Part shown: piece after piece, positions 1-6,394 of the stretch | How positions within the stretch are numbered: the stretch's first letter is position 1 | How the letters are laid out: each line of letters begins with the position of its first letter | Assembly: GCA_028288385.1 (NCBI GenBank) | Contig: JAQBNX010000672.1 | Coordinates: forward strand, 1 to 6,617 | Reading direction: 5' to 3' | Source: Spirosoma sp. | GTDB lineage: Bacteria; Bacteroidota; Bacteroidia; Cytophagales; Spirosomataceae | DNA: 6,617 nt | The notes under the pieces: model-generated | Databases searched by the model: none | The model's input: the letters and a program-made list of their open reading frames with translations, nothing else | Told to the model about the DNA's origin: nothing | Position numbers and translations under genes: made by a program

Positions 1-270
1 CGATGCGACCCACGGTTCGTCGAACACCATAGTATCGTCCAGTTCCGGAATCATGGGGGCCACCGTTGCTCCAGCTGATGAGGTAACCAGGGTAAGGTGG
101 CAGGCCGGAAATGTTTCTTTCAACGCCCGAAAGGCGGGTGTTGTCATCAATACGTCACCGAGGTTGTCAGGCCGCACGCACACAATCCGCCATCCGTCGG
201 TCCAGGGAGCATCCGCCATTTTACCATCCTTGGTGTTCATCCTATCACTCACTACGTCATTAATATCCAT
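1..270 (-). CDS. Glycosyltransferase family 9 (heptosyltransferase family), N-terminal part, truncated by window edge
   Basis: This is the first 90 residues of a protein whose gene continues past the left edge. Residues 33-45 (RPDNLGDVLMTTP) followed by AFRALKETFP are the hallmark N-terminus of GT9 glycosyltransferases such as WaaC/WaaF, and G38-D39 matches the Gly-Asp of the WaaC catalytic loop. A predicted beta strand (LTLVTSS) and a second conserved stretch (MIPELDDTMVFDEPW) follow in the expected order. GT9 enzymes transfer heptose or related sugars to the LPS inner core at the cytoplasmic face. The ATG at 270 is chosen because it overlaps the phosphatase stop by 11 bases and has the purine-rich AAGGAGCAGGA upstream. 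In-frame ATGs at 240 and 219 are also possible, and the latter would put the motif nearer the usual distance from the N-terminus. It is the third gene of the operon. The sugar donor and acceptor cannot be read from this fragment. Confidence 0.88.
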   Translation of the reverse strand, partial: MDINDVVSDRMNTKDGKMADAPWTDGWRIVCVRPDNLGDVLMTTPAFRALKETFPACHLTLVTSSAGATVAPMIPELDDTMVFDEPWVAS

Positions 271-838
271 CACTAGTTCCTGCTCCTTGGCCCAGTATGT
301 AATCAGCCGCTTCCTGTAAACTGGTTACGGTAACAGTTGGCGTGCGCCACGGCCCGGTTACCCATTCTGTTTCATTACCCCGGTCCACTAAGATGGTCTG
401 GCACCCAGCCCGATTTCCGGCTTCAACATCATTCAGGATGTCGCCCACCATCCACGACTGACTCAGGTCAATATGGAGCGCACGGGCTGCTCGCTGAATC
501 AGTCCCGGCCTGGGTTTTCGGCAGTCGCAGTCAATTGCATAGCCCGTTACCTGCCCTTCCGGGTGGTGTGGGCAGTAGTAAAATCCATCGAACGTAACGC
601 CATAAGGTAGAAGTTGGTCGCCGAGCGTTTGCCAGACCGCATCAAGCGCGGTTTCTTCAAAATAACCACGTGCCACGCCTGCCTGATTGGAAATAACGAC
701 CAGCCGATAGCCTGCCTGCTGAAGCCCTTTCAAGGCCAAGCCGGCATCAGGATACAGCTGAATGCGGGCCGGGTCAACATTGTAGGGCACATCAACAACG
801 AGTGTCCCATCCTTATCAAGGAATACGGCTCCGTTCAC
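260..838 (-). CDS. gmhB: D-glycero-D-manno-heptose 1,7-bisphosphate 7-phosphatase-like HAD-IIIA phosphatase
   Basis: A 192-residue cytoplasmic HAD-superfamily phosphatase of the usual GmhB length. HAD motif I is D8-K-D10-G-T, with D8 the nucleophile. Motif II is S50-N-Q, the motif III lysine is K108 in CRKPRPG, and motif IV is D133 with D137 (GDILND). The GmhB/HisB-type zinc site is complete: C89 and H91 in YYCPHHPEG, and C104 and C106 in CDCRKP. GmhB removes the 7-phosphate from heptose 1,7-bisphosphate on the way to ADP- or GDP-heptose. The start is GTG at 838; a start further in would leave too little room before motif I. The GTGA overlap means the upstream GT4 stop (835-837) and this start share bases, so translational coupling is likely. 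Its stop overlaps the GT9 start. Neighbouring glycosyltransferases support a heptose role over the related histidinol-phosphatase function. The anomer specificity is not decided by the sequence. Confidence 0.9.
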   Translation of the reverse strand: MNGAVFLDKDGTLVVDVPYNVDPARIQLYPDAGLALKGLQQAGYRLVVISNQAGVARGYFEETALDAVWQTLGDQLLPYGVTFDGFYYCPHHPEGQVTGYAIDCDCRKPRPGLIQRAARALHIDLSQSWMVGDILNDVEAGNRAGCQTILVDRGNETEWVTGPWRTPTVTVTSLQEAADYILGQGAGTSDGY

Positions 839-2175
839 CGTAGTGTTAGTTTACCAGCTGCAATCAGGCCTGGCAGGCTCTGCTGTTGCTGGCGTTGTTT
901 GCGCGACTGATCAGCGGAAGACTCGTTACTAACAATCTCTTCATACAAATCAGCTGTTTGTCGGGCCACCTGGGTCCAGGTATAGTGTTTCTGCACGTGT
1001 TGCCGCGACCGCTGCCCCATCCGTTCGCGTAGGGCGGCATTGGTAAGCAACAGGGCTAACTTCTGGGCCAGCGCTTTCGGATCGTTGGGCGGTACCAGGA
1101 AGCCGGTTCGCCCATCCCGGACGGTATGTTTAATGCCGCCCACGTTCGACCCAATCACGGGAGTTCCGCAGGCCATGGCTTCAAGGGGCGTAATCCCGAA
1201 TGGTTCATACCAGGGTGTGGTTACGAATACGTCGGCGGCATTGTAATAATACCGAAGCGTTTCGCGTCCACGCCTACCCGTAAACGTAACCAGATCAGCT
1301 ACACCGGCTTCGTCGGCCAGGGTTTGTAAGCGTCTGATTTCCGGAGTCGAACTGGGGTCTGGGTCATCGGTTTCACCGCCTACAATAAGCAGTCTGGCCT
1401 CTATAGTATACTGATGACGCAAAACGCCCAATGCCTGAATGACGTTATCAACGCCTTTTCGCGGTACCATCCGTCCCAATTGAAGGATAACCGGCTCAGC
1501 CGATGCCAGGCCCACAACACGGCGAGCCATGTCGGTTTCAAGCGAAAAAAACTCGTCTGGGTTAAACCCGTTGCCAATAATTGTGAGTTTCTCAGGTGCC
1601 GCTTTATAGAAGGTCAACAGGTCATCCTGGTCCTGCGGGCAAAGGGCAATTACGCGGTCTGCTTCCTGAATAACGCGCATTTCAATTGCCAGTCGCTCGG
1701 CCGGGAAACGGTCGCAATTGCCCTGGCACTGCCTGCGAACCTCACCAAGCGCATGAAACGTTACAACGAAAGGTATGCCCAGTGCTCGTTTGAGGTTGGC
1801 CGCTACCAGACCCGACATGAAAAAGTGAGCATGGATGAGGTGATACGGTTCTTCCTCATTATGCATGAACCAGATGAGGTGCTGGGTGAATTCGTCCATC
1901 AGCGGCAGCATGTCTTCTTTTACGACATAGCTAACCGGGCCTGCTTTTACATGAATAACGCGGATGTTGTTATGCCAATGGACAATTTCGGGTGTCTGGT
2001 CGTTGTCCCAGCGGGTAAAAACATCAATCATGTATCCCATCTGGGCCAGTTGCTGGGTCAGTTCGGCAACGGCAATGTTCTGTCCACCGGCTTCAACACC
2101 ACCTACCACCGTCAGCGGGGACGCGTGCTCGCTAATGACCGCTATCTTTCGTTTTGTAGCGTATTTCCTTCCCAT
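835..2175 (-). CDS. Glycosyltransferase family 4 (GT-B fold) of the sucrose-phosphate-synthase/MshA-like subgroup
   Basis: A 446-residue retaining GT-B glycosyltransferase. The N-terminal acceptor domain carries GGVEAGGQN (residues 25-33), the glycine-rich loop seen in SPS- and MshA-like GT4 enzymes, then HAHFFMSGLVA (115-125) and TFHALG (139-144). The C-terminal donor domain begins near residue 228 with LQLGRMVPRKG (231-241), where R235 and K240 are the usual phosphate-binding pair. The EX7E motif follows as E324 to E332 (EPFGITPLE), then ACGTPVIGSNVGG. Residues 416-446 form a polar, glutamine-rich tail that the fold does not need. The ATG at 2175 is preceded in frame by a stop, so no longer start exists; there is no clear Shine-Dalgarno sequence. 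It heads an operon with the GmhB-like and GT9 genes, which points to LPS or surface-glycan assembly. Automatic pipelines may call it D-inositol-3-phosphate glycosyltransferase; that is unlikely to be right, since mycothiol synthesis is an actinobacterial pathway. Confidence 0.9.
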   Translation of the reverse strand: MGRKYATKRKIAVISEHASPLTVVGGVEAGGQNIAVAELTQQLAQMGYMIDVFTRWDNDQTPEIVHWHNNIRVIHVKAGPVSYVVKEDMLPLMDEFTQHLIWFMHNEEEPYHLIHAHFFMSGLVAANLKRALGIPFVVTFHALGEVRRQCQGNCDRFPAERLAIEMRVIQEADRVIALCPQDQDDLLTFYKAAPEKLTIIGNGFNPDEFFSLETDMARRVVGLASAEPVILQLGRMVPRKGVDNVIQALGVLRHQYTIEARLLIVGGETDDPDPSSTPEIRRLQTLADEAGVADLVTFTGRRGRETLRYYYNAADVFVTTPWYEPFGITPLEAMACGTPVIGSNVGGIKHTVRDGRTGFLVPPNDPKALAQKLALLLTNAALRERMGQRSRQHVQKHYTWTQVARQTADLYEEIVSNESSADQSRKQRQQQQSLPGLIAAGKLTLR

Positions 2176-2289
2176 CGAAAATGAAGTCTAATAAGCCTTC
2201 CCGTGATCTGGTTGTTGTACCAGCCATGTGATGGAGGATACAGCAACTCAGCGCCAACTAACCTATCAGCATCAAAGGACAAGTGTGTT

Positions 2290-2322
2290 TGCTTCAACCG
2301 AAGCATCCCCGAATGGTTGAAG
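2290..2322 (-). repeat. Overlapping, mutually exclusive inverted repeats in the presumed leader of the GT4 operon
   Basis: On the minus strand, CTTCAACC (2322-2315) can pair with GGTTGAAG (2299-2292) as a perfect 8-bp stem around a 15-base loop. The same DNA can instead form a 6-bp stem, TGCTTC (2305-2300) with GAAGCA (2295-2290), closed by a four-base GGTT loop. The two stems share bases and cannot coexist. They lie about 117 bases upstream of the GT4 start codon. The pairing is seen directly; a regulatory role is only a possibility. Confidence 0.4.
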
Positions 2323-2524
2323 AAGAGCTGTCTAATTGATTATAGAGGAGAAGTAATTAGGGAACGGCCATCAAACAGACCATTCGACTCATCTATCATA
2401 GGACAGGATGAGCGTTTTGTATTGGGGAACTGATAAGCTACTAAAGATCGTGGGTGAGAGAGCCTATATCCCTATTGGACCGAGGCTTAGGAGATATTCG
2501 GACGGTGTAACATGTAAAATACAG

Positions 2525-2571
2525 TGAAAGGTCAGGTATTTCTGCCATCAGCTAAAACACCTGACCTTTCA
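2525..2571 (-). terminator. Perfect 13-bp hairpin downstream of guaA, possible terminator or mRNA 3'-end structure
   Basis: TGAAAGGTCAGGT at 2525-2537 and ACCTGACCTTTCA at 2559-2571 are exact reverse complements, enclosing a 21-base loop. The structure begins 28 bases past the guaA stop codon, the expected place for a transcript 3' end. Read leftward, the stem is followed by CTGTATTTTACA, which has only a short T run, so it is not a textbook intrinsic terminator and the loop is long. A 3'-stabilising stem or a binding site for a dimeric protein would look the same. Confidence 0.5.
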
Positions 2572-2599
2572 GACGAGTTACCAGCTAGCTATAGAGCGG

Positions 2600-4132
2600 C
2601 TACTCCCACTCGATGGTTGCCGGGGGCTTGGACGAAATGTCGTAGACAACCCGGTTGACGCCCTTAACGCGATTAATAATTTCGTTCGATACGTTGGCCA
2701 GGAATTCATAGGGCAAATGCGCCCAGTCGGCGGTCATGCCGTCAACACTCGTCACCGCCCGTAGGGCCACTACGCGCTCGTAAGTACGCTCATCGCCCAT
2801 GACGCCCACCGACTGCACGGGCAGCAGCATGGCACCCGCCTGCCAGACTTTGTCGTAAAGCCCTTCGCGTTTGAGCCCGTCGATGAACAAGGCATCTACC
2901 TGTTGGAGAACCGCGACTTTTTCGGGCGTAATGTCACCCAGAATCCGAATGGCCAGACCAGGACCGGGGAACGGATGCCGCCCCAGAATGGCTTCGGGCA
3001 AGCCAAGCGTACGTCCTACGGCCCGCACTTCGTCTTTAAAGAGGGTATTGAGCGGCTCCACCACCTTCAGCTTCATGAAATCGGGCAGGCCACCCACATT
3101 GTGGTGGGATTTGATGGTTGCCGAAGGGCCTTTTACGGAAACAGACTCGATTACGTCGGGGTAAATGGTCCCCTGCCCCAGCCACGACACGCCTTCGATC
3201 AGGTGCGCTTCGTGGTCAAACACCTCAATAAACGTTCGACCAATGGCCTTGCGTTTCGCTTCGGGGTCGGTCAGACCCGCCAGAGCGGTATAAAACTGTT
3301 CCTTCGCATCAACACCTTTTACGTTCAGCCCCAACGATTTGTAAGACTCCAGCACACCCTCGAACTCGTCCTTACGCAGCAGGCCATTATCGACAAAGAT
3401 GCAGTATAGGTTTTTGCCGATGGCCCGATGAATGAGCGTAGCCGCTACCGACGAGTCTACCCCACCCGACAGCCCCAAGACGACTTTGTCATCGCCTAAT
3501 TTATCTTTTAGCTGGGCAATGGTTGTGTCGGCAAACGACTCGGCGGTCCAGTTCTGTGAGCAGCCGCAAATGTCGACCACGAAATTATGAAGTAGCATTT
3601 TGCCCTGCAACGAATGCGTTACTTCGGGGTGAAACTGAATACCGTAGGTTGGCTCTCCCTCAACTTCAAACGCAGCTACGTTGACCGTATCGGTAGAGGC
3701 AATGATCCGGAAGTTGTCAGGGACGCTCGTGATTGTGTCGGCATGGGACATCCAGACCTGCGAGTGAGGATCGATGCCGTGCATTAACGGGCTACCATCG
3801 TCCACGGTACCGAGTTTAGCCCGGCCATATTCGCGAATGGCCGACGCCTGCACCTCGCCCCCGCTGCTGTGGGCCAGCAATTGCGCTCCGTAGCACACGC
3901 CCAGCAGGGGCATTCTGTGCCGAAATGCAGCCAGGTGTACATTGGGCGAATCGGCATCCCGCACCGACGAGGGACTACCAGACAGAATGATGCCCTTTAC
4001 ATCAGAACTGATATGAGGAACTTTATTGTAGGGGTGAATTTCGCAGTAAACATTCAGTTCGCGCACCCGGCGGGCGATGAGTTGGGTGTACTGCGAACCA
4101 AAATCAAGGATCAGAATTTGCTCGGTGGCCAT
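2600..4132 (-). CDS. guaA: GMP synthase (glutamine-hydrolysing)
   Basis: A 510-residue full-length GMP synthase that converts XMP, ATP and glutamine to GMP in the last step of guanine nucleotide synthesis, in the cytoplasm. The N-terminal class I glutamine amidotransferase domain (about 1-195) opens with ILDFGSQYTQLIARR. It carries the nucleophile C80 in GVCYGAQ and completes the triad with H168 and E170 in QFHPE. The ATP pyrophosphatase domain has the P-loop SGGVDSS at 222-228. The C-terminal dimerisation domain contains GRHPFPGPGLAIR (384-396) and ends with the conserved DISSKPPATIEWE. No key residue is missing. The ATG at 4132 places the family's N-terminal strand immediately after the start. 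It appears to be its own transcription unit, with a TAnnTTTG box shortly upstream and a hairpin downstream, although the 86-base gap to the NamZ-type gene shows no terminator and read-through is possible. Confidence 0.98.
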   Translation of the reverse strand: MATEQILILDFGSQYTQLIARRVRELNVYCEIHPYNKVPHISSDVKGIILSGSPSSVRDADSPNVHLAAFRHRMPLLGVCYGAQLLAHSSGGEVQASAIREYGRAKLGTVDDGSPLMHGIDPHSQVWMSHADTITSVPDNFRIIASTDTVNVAAFEVEGEPTYGIQFHPEVTHSLQGKMLLHNFVVDICGCSQNWTAESFADTTIAQLKDKLGDDKVVLGLSGGVDSSVAATLIHRAIGKNLYCIFVDNGLLRKDEFEGVLESYKSLGLNVKGVDAKEQFYTALAGLTDPEAKRKAIGRTFIEVFDHEAHLIEGVSWLGQGTIYPDVIESVSVKGPSATIKSHHNVGGLPDFMKLKVVEPLNTLFKDEVRAVGRTLGLPEAILGRHPFPGPGLAIRILGDITPEKVAVLQQVDALFIDGLKREGLYDKVWQAGAMLLPVQSVGVMGDERTYERVVALRAVTSVDGMTADWAHLPYEFLANVSNEIINRVKGVNRVVYDISSKPPATIEWE

Positions 4133-4149
4133 GGTAGGTCTCTAAAATG

Positions 4150-4157
4150 CAAAGTTA
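4150..4157 (-). promoter_or_regulatory. Candidate -7 element (TAACTTTG) for guaA
   Basis: On the minus strand this reads TAACTTTG, an exact match to the Bacteroidota -7 consensus TAnnTTTG recognised by the primary sigma factor of the phylum. It ends 17 bases before the guaA ATG, which would give a short leader of roughly ten bases. I found no TTG at the expected -33 position, so only half of the promoter is supported. Confidence 0.4.
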
Positions 4158-4218
4158 GGACCTGAAAGGGAGTTATGCGTGATTGACGATGAGTTATTCG
4201 TTCTGCTCACTACGTCCA

Positions 4219-5415
4219 TTAAGGGTATAACAGGTACTTTTGGCGGGTTTGCTTATAGGCACTAAGGGCAGGCTGCCAGCTTGCCCGGATCTTTTGAGCC
4301 GAAACGCCCGCCAGCATCTGCAGCCTCAGTTGATCCGTACCCGCCAGCCGGTCGATGCCGTTGTTGGCCAGGAAGAATTTCGTTTTGTCGGATGCCCGGT
4401 TGAAAAAATCAAAGAAATAATCCAGCATCATGCCTTTCCTCGATATGGGCACCGTCGACAGATCCAGCCCGTAACAGAGTTTGCCCTCCAACGGCGGATT
4501 CACAGCACCGGGCTTGTCAACCGGGGTAAACTGATACGGCCCATATTGAGTATAAGGTGAGCCAATAACCTGAAATTGTTTGTCAGTGCCGCGTCCAACG
4601 CTCACCACGGTTCCTTCGAAAAAGCAAAGGGATGGATACAGCAACACCGCCTGCTGATTGGGCAGATTGGGCGAGGGACGCACGGGCAGCACGTAGGGCG
4701 TCTGGTGCGTATAGTTTTTTACCGGCACCACCGTCAGCGGGCACGACTTGCCCGGCCCGAGCCAGCCCTCGCCGTTAATCATCCGGGCCAACTCGCCCAC
4801 CGTCAACCCATGAACAACCGGGATGGGGTGCATGCCCACGAACGATTTGAATTTGGGGTCCAGCACCGGCCCGTCAACGTAGTGGCCGTTAGGATTGGGC
4901 CGATCCAGCACAATAAGTGGTTTTTTGTTCTCAGCACAGGCCTCCATTACGTAGTGCATGGTGCTGATGTAGGTATAGAAACGTGTTCCTACGTCCTGAA
5001 TATCGAAGATGAGCACGTCGAGCGAGTCCAGTTGTGCTTTTGACGGCTTGCGGTTCTGCCCATAAAGCGAGGCAATCATCACACCGGTGCGGGGGTCGCG
5101 GGCGTTACTGATTTTTTCGCCGTCGGTGGCCTCTCCCCGGAAACCATGCTCGGGCGCGAAAATGGTTTTGATGGATACGCCGAGGGCCAGCAGGCTGTCG
5201 ACCAAGTGCGTCTGCCCAATCCGTGATGTGTGGTTAACGACCATCCCAACGCGTTTGCCCTGCAGCATGGGCAGGTACAGGTTGGTTTGGTCCGCACCGG
5301 TCAGAAGGGAAGGAGCCGAGACACTATTCCTGTTGGGCTGCGCCGTGCAGCAGATCATGGTCAGAAAAAGAGCAAAAGCAGAGAGCGTTAGCCGGGCTGA
5401 GCAGAGAGTGGGCAT
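4219..5415 (-). CDS. Exported NamZ-type exo-beta-N-acetylmuramidase (DUF1343, GH171 family)
   Basis: A 398-residue protein of the DUF1343 family, whose characterised member NamZ (YbbC) of Bacillus subtilis releases N-acetylmuramic acid from non-reducing ends of peptidoglycan fragments. Family hallmarks appear in order: KRVGMVVNHTS (54-64), FAPEHGFRGE (86-95), FDIQDVGTRFYTYIS (137-151), DRPNPNG (171-177), HPIPVVHGLTVGELA (196-210), PSPNLP (247-252), FFEGT.VSVGRGTD (265-278) and QVIGSPY (282-288). The N-terminus has a hydrophobic core (LSAFALFLTMICC) before CTA-Q, which suits signal peptidase I cleavage near residue 25. The adjacent cysteines do not form a standard lipobox, so a lipoprotein is less likely. 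I chose the ATG at 5415 over the TTG at 5454 because it gives a compact signal peptide. The protein is probably periplasmic, with a role in cell-wall turnover or scavenging. It lies 109 bases downstream of the ceramidase-like gene. Confidence 0.9.
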   Translation of the reverse strand: MPTLCSARLTLSAFALFLTMICCTAQPNRNSVSAPSLLTGADQTNLYLPMLQGKRVGMVVNHTSRIGQTHLVDSLLALGVSIKTIFAPEHGFRGEATDGEKISNARDPRTGVMIASLYGQNRKPSKAQLDSLDVLIFDIQDVGTRFYTYISTMHYVMEACAENKKPLIVLDRPNPNGHYVDGPVLDPKFKSFVGMHPIPVVHGLTVGELARMINGEGWLGPGKSCPLTVVPVKNYTHQTPYVLPVRPSPNLPNQQAVLLYPSLCFFEGTVVSVGRGTDKQFQVIGSPYTQYGPYQFTPVDKPGAVNPPLEGKLCYGLDLSTVPISRKGMMLDYFFDFFNRASDKTKFFLANNGIDRLAGTDQLRLQMLAGVSAQKIRASWQPALSAYKQTRQKYLLYP

Positions 5416-5489
5416 AGTGATCGGTTGTGAATCAGTAAAAATAGCCAGAAGCAACGAGATAGGCCAATTAGCAGCATTTGTCTTTTCGG

Positions 5490-5517
5490 CAAAGGTCCCA
5501 GATCAGTCACGGGGCAA
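5490..5517 (-). promoter_or_regulatory. Weak candidate promoter for the NamZ-type gene
   Basis: Within the 109-base gap before this gene, the minus strand reads TTG (5517-5515), then 17 bases, then GACCTTTG (5497-5490). The latter differs from the Bacteroidota consensus TAnnTTTG at one defined position (G for the first T). The spacing suits the TTG/TAnnTTTG arrangement and would give a leader of about 70 bases. The match is imperfect and could be chance. Confidence 0.25.
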
Positions 5518-5524
5518 CAGCCAC

Positions 5525-6340
5525 CTACTCGCTACGTGCGCTGTTGGTGAGGAATGGGGCGTTTTGAGATTGCGTTACGGAAGCCGTAAACCGGAAAAAC
5601 GAATAACTTAAAAAGCTGCTCAGCGCAGCCAGCAAATGCCAGACTGAATGGCCCTGATATAGCGAGTAGGGATCGCAGTTTATTTTTTGTACATCCAACT
5701 GGCGAATTTTAAAAGCGACAATAATTAACAGGATACTGAGTAGAGCGAACAGAAGTGATCGTTCCTTTCTAAACTGAGCGTAATTTATTACCGTCAAGAC
5801 CCAGATCGTGAGGATAAAAAAGGGAAGCAAAATACTGCTCGGCACCAGCAGCGAAAGCGGATATAAGGCCAGGATCATCACTAGAGCAGCACCCGTAATT
5901 CGTTTTTTGGCCCGATCCGACAAAGCTTGTTTATAAAAAACGTGATACAGGCAGATGCACACCAGCGAAATACTCAGGCTGTAGGTTCCGTTCATGTCCA
6001 TTCGTTGCCCCACCCAGGTCAGCGACGCGTGAAAAAAAGCACTGCCAACGCTCAGATAAATGAAACTACCCCCCATTAGAAACGAAAGCGCCGGAAACTG
6101 TTGTAGCCTGTTTTGGTAAGATCTTTCTTTGTTTTTGTAATCGGCCCAGGTTAGTTGACAAATGAATATTCCAAAGAAAAAGTAGATAATGTTGGAATAC
6201 GTATTCATGGACTGGTGAAAAAACTTGTCGACGTTATTGAATTCACAGTATTCAACCGTCAACGCCGATTTACTGACCACCATTCTATCCCAGACGTGGC
6301 CGGTAAGTATTGTATTTAACAACAAATAAACGATTACCAT
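5525..6340 (-). CDS. Alkaline ceramidase-like integral membrane hydrolase (CREST superfamily)
   Basis: A 271-residue membrane protein resembling the alkaline ceramidases, which cleave the amide bond of ceramides. The CREST zinc-hydrolase residues are present: S100 and H104 in SVGSAFFHASLTW, D115 in GQRMDMNG, and H231 and H235 in QGHSVWHLL. The H104-to-D115 spacing of eleven and the HxxxH pair match human ACER3 (H81, D92, H217, H221). Upstream, EYCEFNN (30-36) and MNTYSN (45-50) correspond to the ACER calcium-site motif and the following conserved stretch. The ACER3 calcium ligand E33 appears as S44, so that site may be altered. About eight hydrophobic segments are visible (near 2-14, 49-65, 85-105, 118-136, 149-168, 169-187, 194-212 and 228-250), one more at the N-terminus than ACER3. 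The ATG at 6340 is the first ATG in the frame, but coding-like sequence extends upstream to 6394. The substrate is unproven; another lipid amide, or an ester, is possible. Confidence 0.8.
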   Translation of the reverse strand: MVIVYLLLNTILTGHVWDRMVVSKSALTVEYCEFNNVDKFFHQSMNTYSNIIYFFFGIFICQLTWADYKNKERSYQNRLQQFPALSFLMGGSFIYLSVGSAFFHASLTWVGQRMDMNGTYSLSISLVCICLYHVFYKQALSDRAKKRITGAALVMILALYPLSLLVPSSILLPFFILTIWVLTVINYAQFRKERSLLFALLSILLIIVAFKIRQLDVQKINCDPYSLYQGHSVWHLLAALSSFLSYSFFRFTASVTQSQNAPFLTNSARSE

Positions 6341-6394
6341 GCCCAGCGAATAAAGGGCTGAACGGAGGAATAAGGCTGGTATTTGTTTTTTAAT

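Larger units (their letters stand above)
2176..2599. other. Intergenic region of 424 bases without a recognisable gene
   Basis: The region separates guaA from the GT4 operon, both read leftward, so it should hold the guaA 3' end and the promoter and leader of the GT4 operon. It contains a 13-bp perfect inverted repeat near guaA (separate entry) and a pair of overlapping smaller inverted repeats around 2290-2322 (separate entry). A 6-bp repeat CTCATC/GATGAG also occurs at 2388-2393 and 2407-2412. I found no tRNA-like T-loop, no TAnnTTTG box on the minus strand and no coding sequence I could support. A plus-strand open frame (GTG at 2203, 76 codons) has no recognisable motif. Confidence 0.6.

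Noticed and set aside
835..2175. Calling the GT4 gene mshA (D-inositol-3-phosphate glycosyltransferase).
   Set aside because: The glycine-rich loop is shared by a broad GT4 subgroup; the operon context is heptose/LPS, and mycothiol synthesis is actinobacterial.
1414..2184. A 256-codon open frame on the plus strand opposite the GT4 gene.
   Set aside because: It lies antisense to a gene with clear GT4 motifs, has no recognisable domain, and is explained by the codon bias of the opposite strand.
2203..2433. A 76-codon GTG-started open frame in the guaA-GT4 gap.
   Set aside because: It has no recognised motif, no Shine-Dalgarno sequence, runs opposite to every other gene, and has a composition like random translation.
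2440..2500. A possible tRNA or structured RNA gene around the AGCCT/AGGCT pairing at 2461-2487.
   Set aside because: The stem is only 5 bases, there is no T-loop consensus, and no cloverleaf could be drawn.
2903..3409. A 168-codon open frame on the plus strand opposite guaA.
   Set aside because: It is antisense to highly conserved guaA coding sequence and carries no motif of its own.
247..4216. The 11-mer CTCACTACGTC occurring at about 247-257 and 4206-4216.
   Set aside because: A few repeated 11-mers are expected by chance in 6.6 kb, and one copy lies inside the GT9 coding sequence.
5413..5454. A longer form of the NamZ-type protein starting at TTG 5454.
   Set aside because: It would put 13 residues, including DSQ, ahead of a normal signal peptide, while the ATG at 5415 gives a standard one.
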